Positions 13,596 through 16,741 of a stretch of 16,741 bases of DNA are shown in pieces. The translations under genes and the position numbers were made by a program. The notes beneath the pieces were generated by a model that did no database searches, was not told the DNA's origin, and saw only the letters and a list, made by a program, of their open reading frames with translations. This DNA is from Colivivens sp964452915 (GTDB lineage Bacteria > Bacteroidota > Bacteroidia > Bacteroidales > Bacteroidaceae), in the NCBI GenBank assembly GCA_964452915.1, contig CAYVNW010000049.1, positions 1 through 16,741 on the forward strand, in the 5' to 3' direction. Each line of letters begins with the position of its first letter. Within the stretch, counting starts at the first letter, position 1.

Positions 13596-15539
13596 TTAAT
13601 AGTTATAGAATTTAGACAGTAGTTTGTTCACACGAAGAATTGCTGCAACATTCATTGCAAACGACAATGCGCCGCGGCCATGGAAAGGCGGATTTCCGTC
13701 GAACAGTTCAGGCAGTGTTCCTATTCCGTGATAAAACATCTCTTCTTCCAGACCAATAAGGCATCTGTCAATGTATGACAATCCGCTACGCTTATATATC
13801 TTCAGACATGTTTCCAGATAGAATCCCAACATGAATGGCCATACGGTGCCTTGATGGTATGCGGCATCACGTGCTGCTTGCCCGCCTGCGTATATAGGGT
13901 TGTAAGCTCCGCTTTTTGGAGAGAGCGAACGCATTCCCTTAGGCGTGCGCAACTCTTTGGTGCAAATGTCATATATACTTTTCCGCTCGGCAAGAGTGAG
14001 AGGTGTGTTCTCAAGTGATGTCGCTATGAGCATATTCGGACGTACCTCCCATGACATATTCATTCCGTCAACATAGTCCATCAGATAGCCATAGTCGTTT
14101 ATGAATGTCTCTCTGAATGATTTTCCGCACAAATCTGCGATGGTCTGCAATTCCTTTGCATCGGGGGTTTTCCCTTTGTTCTCCAAAATTTGTGATGCAA
14201 ATACTAAGGCGTTGTACCATAGAGCACAGATTTCAACGATGTACCCCGTTCGTGGTACTACCGGCCGTCCGTCGATAGTGGAGTTCATCCATGTGACGGC
14301 TTTGTCCTTGCCATTGGTGTATACCAGGCCATTGTCGTGAAGGAACAGGTTAGGATGTTTGCCTTGTTTAATGTAGTTTACGATGTTCTCCACTGTTTTG
14401 CCATAGCGTTTGACTGCATCGTCAAAATCTACTATACGTGCGTATTGCTGTATGCACCATACTGCCCACAAGAGAACATCCGGCTCGTCCATCTCATAAA
14501 TTTTGACTGATATAGGCTTACCTTGGATAAAGTCGTTTATTGCTTTCTCTGCGGTTGTCATTGCGCTCGTGAAGTTGCTTACTTCTTCATTTGCGAGTGT
14601 CAGGCCCGGCAGTGAAATAAATGTGTCACGCGCTCTGGCTTTAAACCAAGGATAGCCGGCCACTATATAGTGCTCGCCGTCTTTCTTGTTATGAAACTGG
14701 TGTGCGGCATTGACGAGACAGTGAAGAAAACTGTCACGCGACGTGTGCACCTCGACTTCTTCATCGAATGTGCGCTTCAGGGTTCTTGGACTAATTCCTT
14801 CAAGTCCTGCGGCGAAAATCACGCTTTCGCCTTTTTTGATGTTGAACTCAAAATACCCTGGCACATAGAGATCTTCTATATATTCGTATCCCAATTCCTG
14901 GTCTTTTGGATATTCTATCCCCTTATACCAATTTGGTTCAAATATAAACTCTGCCTTTTTGTTAGTCTGCATATACAGATCAGGGTAACCTTTGTAAAGG
15001 CAAGTCTTTATTCCGTTCTCTATTTCCCCGTAGTTTTTATTTATACTCTGGTTTTCGTGTGTCAGTTCATCTGAAGCCCTGAATGCCAGGAACGGACGCA
15101 ATCGGAGTGTAGTGACCGAATGCGCGTCAAGCAAGGTGTATCGTATAAGAATCCGGTTGTGGAAATGCTGGAACACTCTTTCTTTCTTCAGAATGACCCC
15201 TCCTACACGATATATGGTGGTTGGTACTTTATCCCAACTCCATTCGCGTATGTATTTATGCCCGTTAGGGCTGAATACGTCGCCCGCATATTTGTGGATG
15301 CCCAAATTGAATTCTGCCCCATGCTGTATGACGGTCTCGTCAAGAGAAGATAACAAGACATGTGTCTTATCGTCAAGCTCAGGAACCGGAACCACCAGCA
15401 ATCCGTGGTACTTGCGAGTGTTGCAATCAACAATCGTAGACGATGAATATGTACCGGAACGGTTCGTGCGCAAAATCTCTTTCGGAAGTGACTCTTGCAG
15501 GTTGGTCAACTGGGTCTTTTCGAATTGTAGATAACTCAT
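13596..15539 (-). CDS. Glycogen debranching enzyme (amylo-alpha-1,6-glucosidase type)
   Basis: A 647-residue cytoplasmic enzyme predicted to remove alpha-1,6-linked branch glucose from glycogen. The N-terminal GDE_N-type domain is about 17-240 (NRSGTYSSST, NTRKYHGLLV) and the C-terminal (alpha/alpha)6 domain GDE_C (GH133-like) about 270-640. Landmarks: GYPWFKARARDTFISLPG (295-312), VEICALWYNA (435-444), YHQGTVWP (561-568) and P-E611-L-F-D-G. The commonly seen TWMD motif reads TWMN (N418 or next to it), which may matter because that Asp is the proposed general acid. First gene of the locus; its promoter lies about 73 nt upstream with the crp-like gene divergent. Confidence 0.92.
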   Translation of the reverse strand: MSYLQFEKTQLTNLQESLPKEILRTNRSGTYSSSTIVDCNTRKYHGLLVVPVPELDDKTHVLLSSLDETVIQHGAEFNLGIHKYAGDVFSPNGHKYIREWSWDKVPTTIYRVGGVILKKERVFQHFHNRILIRYTLLDAHSVTTLRLRPFLAFRASDELTHENQSINKNYGEIENGIKTCLYKGYPDLYMQTNKKAEFIFEPNWYKGIEYPKDQELGYEYIEDLYVPGYFEFNIKKGESVIFAAGLEGISPRTLKRTFDEEVEVHTSRDSFLHCLVNAAHQFHNKKDGEHYIVAGYPWFKARARDTFISLPGLTLANEEVSNFTSAMTTAEKAINDFIQGKPISVKIYEMDEPDVLLWAVWCIQQYARIVDFDDAVKRYGKTVENIVNYIKQGKHPNLFLHDNGLVYTNGKDKAVTWMNSTIDGRPVVPRTGYIVEICALWYNALVFASQILENKGKTPDAKELQTIADLCGKSFRETFINDYGYLMDYVDGMNMSWEVRPNMLIATSLENTPLTLAERKSIYDICTKELRTPKGMRSLSPKSGAYNPIYAGGQAARDAAYHQGTVWPFMLGFYLETCLKIYKRSGLSYIDRCLIGLEEEMFYHGIGTLPELFDGNPPFHGRGALSFAMNVAAILRVNKLLSKFYNY

Positions 15540-15611
15540 CTTTTAGGTATTGTGAATTGATTTGTTATTGTTAAAAGTTTATTTAGGGCGGAGGCATGCC
15601 GCTCTTGACTA

Positions 15612-15642
15612 CAAATGTACGCAATTTTTTTGTGCTTGCAAT
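15612..15642 (-). promoter_or_regulatory. Promoter of the glycogen locus
   Basis: On the minus strand TACATTTG (15619-15612) lies 19 nt after ATTG (15642-15639). The -7 matches TAnnTTTG and the -33 matches three of four bases. The leader to the ATG at 15539 is about 65-70 nt and contains the palindrome GGCATGCC at 15593-15600. Confidence 0.62.
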
Positions 15643-15660
15643 ATTTTTACATATAAATTT

Positions 15661-15674
15661 GATGCAGATGCATC
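15661..15674. promoter_or_regulatory. Inverted repeat between divergent promoters, operator candidate
   Basis: GATGCA-GA-TGCATC is a perfect 6-2-6 inverted repeat placed between the glycogen-locus promoter (15612-15642) and the crp-like promoter (15712-15743). It could be a site for a dimeric regulator, perhaps the neighbouring Crp/Fnr protein; it does not match the E. coli CRP consensus. Confidence 0.45.
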
Positions 15675-15711
15675 TTAAGACACTCAATTTATACGGAAAA
15701 ATATAAATTCG

Positions 15712-15743
15712 TTTGTACAATTGCGCTATTTAGTTTAACTTTG
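15712..15743 (+). promoter_or_regulatory. Promoter of the crp-like gene
   Basis: TTTG (15712-15715), a 20-nt spacer and TAACTTTG (15736-15743) match the Bacteroidetes primary promoter. The leader to the ATG at 15769 is about 20 nt. Confidence 0.83.
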
Positions 15744-15768
15744 CAGCGCATTTATTAATGGAATAACA

Positions 15769-16467
15769 ATGAAGACTGACTATCAACCAGAAGCGCTTAT
15801 TACAGTACTGAAGCCTTTAGCTTCGCATTTGACTTCTGAAAGGCAAAAGGATTTGCCGCGTCATTGTAAGATAATAAGATACAGAAGCAATGAGAGTATA
15901 TATGTAACGGGTGACATGTCGAAGCAATTGTATTGCTTGTTGGAGGGCGCTGCAAAGATATACATAGGAGAAGGTGAGGTAAAAGGACGGATAATAAGGA
16001 TGGTTAGAAAAGGGGATTTGTTCGGATACCGTACGTTTTTTTCGGGAACGAGTTTCAACACCTCTTGTATCACGGTAAGCGATTCGGTAGTATGTTCAAT
16101 TCCTATGGCATACATAATCGGTAATGAGGAAGACAGACTTTCAGTAGCAAGTTTCTTTCTCAGACAAGTGTCGTATGAGATGATAGCGTCAGAAGAAAAA
16201 CTTTTACGGATTTCGCACAAGCATTTACGTGGTAAGTTGGCCGACGCACTGCTTTTTCTTGCGGACTATTATGGAGTGGATGCAAACGACAATGCAATTC
16301 AAGTAAACTTATCGAGGGAAGACCTTGCTAATGTTGCTTGTATGACTACAGCAAATGCTATCCGCACGCTTTCTGCCTTCGCATCCGAAGGTTTGATTGA
16401 AGTTTGCCGACGCACCATCCGACTTATTGATGTCAACGGACTGTCAAAAGTGAGCATACACGAGTAG
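15769..16467 (+). CDS. Crp/Fnr family transcriptional regulator
   Basis: A 232-residue regulator with an N-terminal cyclic-nucleotide-binding-type beta barrel (about 28-115, with LYCLLEGAAKIYIGEG and RKGDLFGYRTFFSG), a dimerisation helix (about 122-150) and a C-terminal winged helix-turn-helix (about 178-220, LSREDLANVACMTTANAIRTL). The barrel lacks the Arg-Ser/Thr pair that binds cAMP phosphate in E. coli CRP, and there is no Fnr-type Cys cluster, so the effector is unknown. Family members commonly act as local activators. Divergent from the glycogen locus, it may control it, but that is inference from position. The start is supported by the promoter 25 nt upstream. Confidence 0.9.
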   Translation: MKTDYQPEALITVLKPLASHLTSERQKDLPRHCKIIRYRSNESIYVTGDMSKQLYCLLEGAAKIYIGEGEVKGRIIRMVRKGDLFGYRTFFSGTSFNTSCITVSDSVVCSIPMAYIIGNEEDRLSVASFFLRQVSYEMIASEEKLLRISHKHLRGKLADALLFLADYYGVDANDNAIQVNLSREDLANVACMTTANAIRTLSAFASEGLIEVCRRTIRLIDVNGLSKVSIHE

Positions 16468-16523
16468 AGAACGCTTGTTGTGATGATACAAACGCCGCAT
16501 TTTGAAAAAAAATCATGAAATGT

Positions 16524-16554
16524 TTTGTCAGTTTTGAGAAAAGTATTACCTTTG
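16524..16554 (+). promoter_or_regulatory. Promoter of the tRNA-Leu/tRNA-Gly pair
   Basis: TTTG (16524-16527), a 19-nt spacer and TACCTTTG (16547-16554), followed by CACTC. Both boxes and the spacing closely match the DUF177-gene promoter at 460-490. Confidence 0.88.
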
Positions 16555-16593
16555 CACTCGCAATTCAGCGAAAGCGCATTTAGCCTCGACAAG

Positions 16594-16674
16594 GCCCACG
16601 TGGCGGAATGGTAGACGCGCTCGTTTCAGGTGCGAGTGTTGAGAGACGTGCAAGTTCGATTCTTGTCGTGGGCA
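16594..16674 (+). tRNA. tRNA-Leu (anticodon CAG)
   Basis: Acceptor stem GCCCACG pairs with CGTGGGC. The anticodon stem is CTCGT/GCGAG with loop TTCAGGT, anticodon CAG at 16627-16629. A long variable arm (class II) and T-arm GCAAG-TTCGATT-CTTGT follow, with discriminator A. CCA is not encoded (the next bases are CAA). It reads CUG leucine codons. Confidence 0.95.
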
Positions 16675-16689
16675 CAAGAATAAATGATT

Positions 16690-16741
16690 GCGGAAATAGC
16701 TCAGTTGGTAGAGCACAACCTTGCCAAGGTTGGGGTCGCGA
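16690..16741 (+). tRNA. tRNA-Gly (anticodon GCC), cut by the window end
   Basis: Starts GCGGAAAT, with D-arm GCTC...GAGC and anticodon arm CAACC-TTGCCAA-GGTTG, anticodon GCC at 16723-16725. The sequence ends in the T-arm. It lies 15 nt after tRNA-Leu and is probably processed from the same transcript. Confidence 0.93.

Noticed and set aside
14670..15074. 134-codon plus-strand frame opposite the debranching enzyme gene
   Set aside because: Antisense shadow; hydrophobic by composition only, with no start context or neighbour support.
15593..15600. GGCATGCC palindrome in the glycogen-locus leader
   Set aside because: Eight bases is short enough to be chance, and there is no second copy or known site.
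16470..16500. Possible terminator after the Crp-like gene (CGCTTGT/ACAAACG)
   Set aside because: The stem has a mismatch and no T-run follows, so a terminator cannot be claimed.

Overview
The window reads as a stretch of ordinary chromosome from a Bacteroidales bacterium, most likely Prevotella or a close relative. Four things point there: the gene sets (DUF177-rpmF-era-der; recF-DUF721-DUF5063-exonuclease-rRNA methyltransferase; GH57-glycosyltransferase-debranching enzyme), the near absence of Shine-Dalgarno sequences, the repeated Bacteroidetes promoter pattern TTTG-N19/20-TAnnTTTG, and the moderate G+C. I see no insertion sequence, phage gene, CRISPR array or integrase.

Layout. Positions 1-119 are the Ser/Gly-rich tail of a gene entering from the left, closed by a strong terminator. 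About 300 bp without a gene follows, holding a 16-bp perfect palindrome and then a clear promoter. Plus strand 499-4351: DUF177 protein, ribosomal protein L32, Era, Der, a small lipoprotein and an orphan helicase-associated-domain protein. Minus strand 8154 down to 4396: recF, a DUF721/DciA-like protein, a DUF5063 protein, a DEDD 3'-5' exonuclease and an RlmI-type 23S rRNA methyltransferase, packed with overlapping ends behind one promoter. Plus strand 8349-10840: tRNA-Gly(CCC), an NhaD-type sodium/proton antiporter and a diacylglycerol-kinase-family protein, ending at a bidirectional terminator. Minus strand 15539 down to 10913: a glycogen locus of debranching enzyme, glycogen-synthase-like glycosyltransferase and a GH57 protein. 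Plus strand 15769 onward: a Crp/Fnr regulator, divergent from the glycogen genes, then a promoter driving tRNA-Leu(CAG) and tRNA-Gly(GCC); the last is cut by the window end.

How the genes work together. The left block concerns ribosome assembly (L32, Era, Der), the middle minus-strand block replication, repair and rRNA modification, and the right block alpha-glucan storage with a regulator beside it.

The most interesting points are degenerate active sites. The GH57 protein has Ser and Glu where I expect the catalytic Glu and Asp. The kinase-family protein has GNDEA where GGDGT is usual. The debranching enzyme has Asn in its TWMD motif. Two genes (DUF177 protein and recF) start only 4-8 nt after a -7 promoter element, which implies leaderless or nearly leaderless mRNAs. 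fabH, which I expect between rpmF and era in this order, is replaced by a terminator hairpin. All of this comes from reading the sequence and from memory of the families; no database search was possible.
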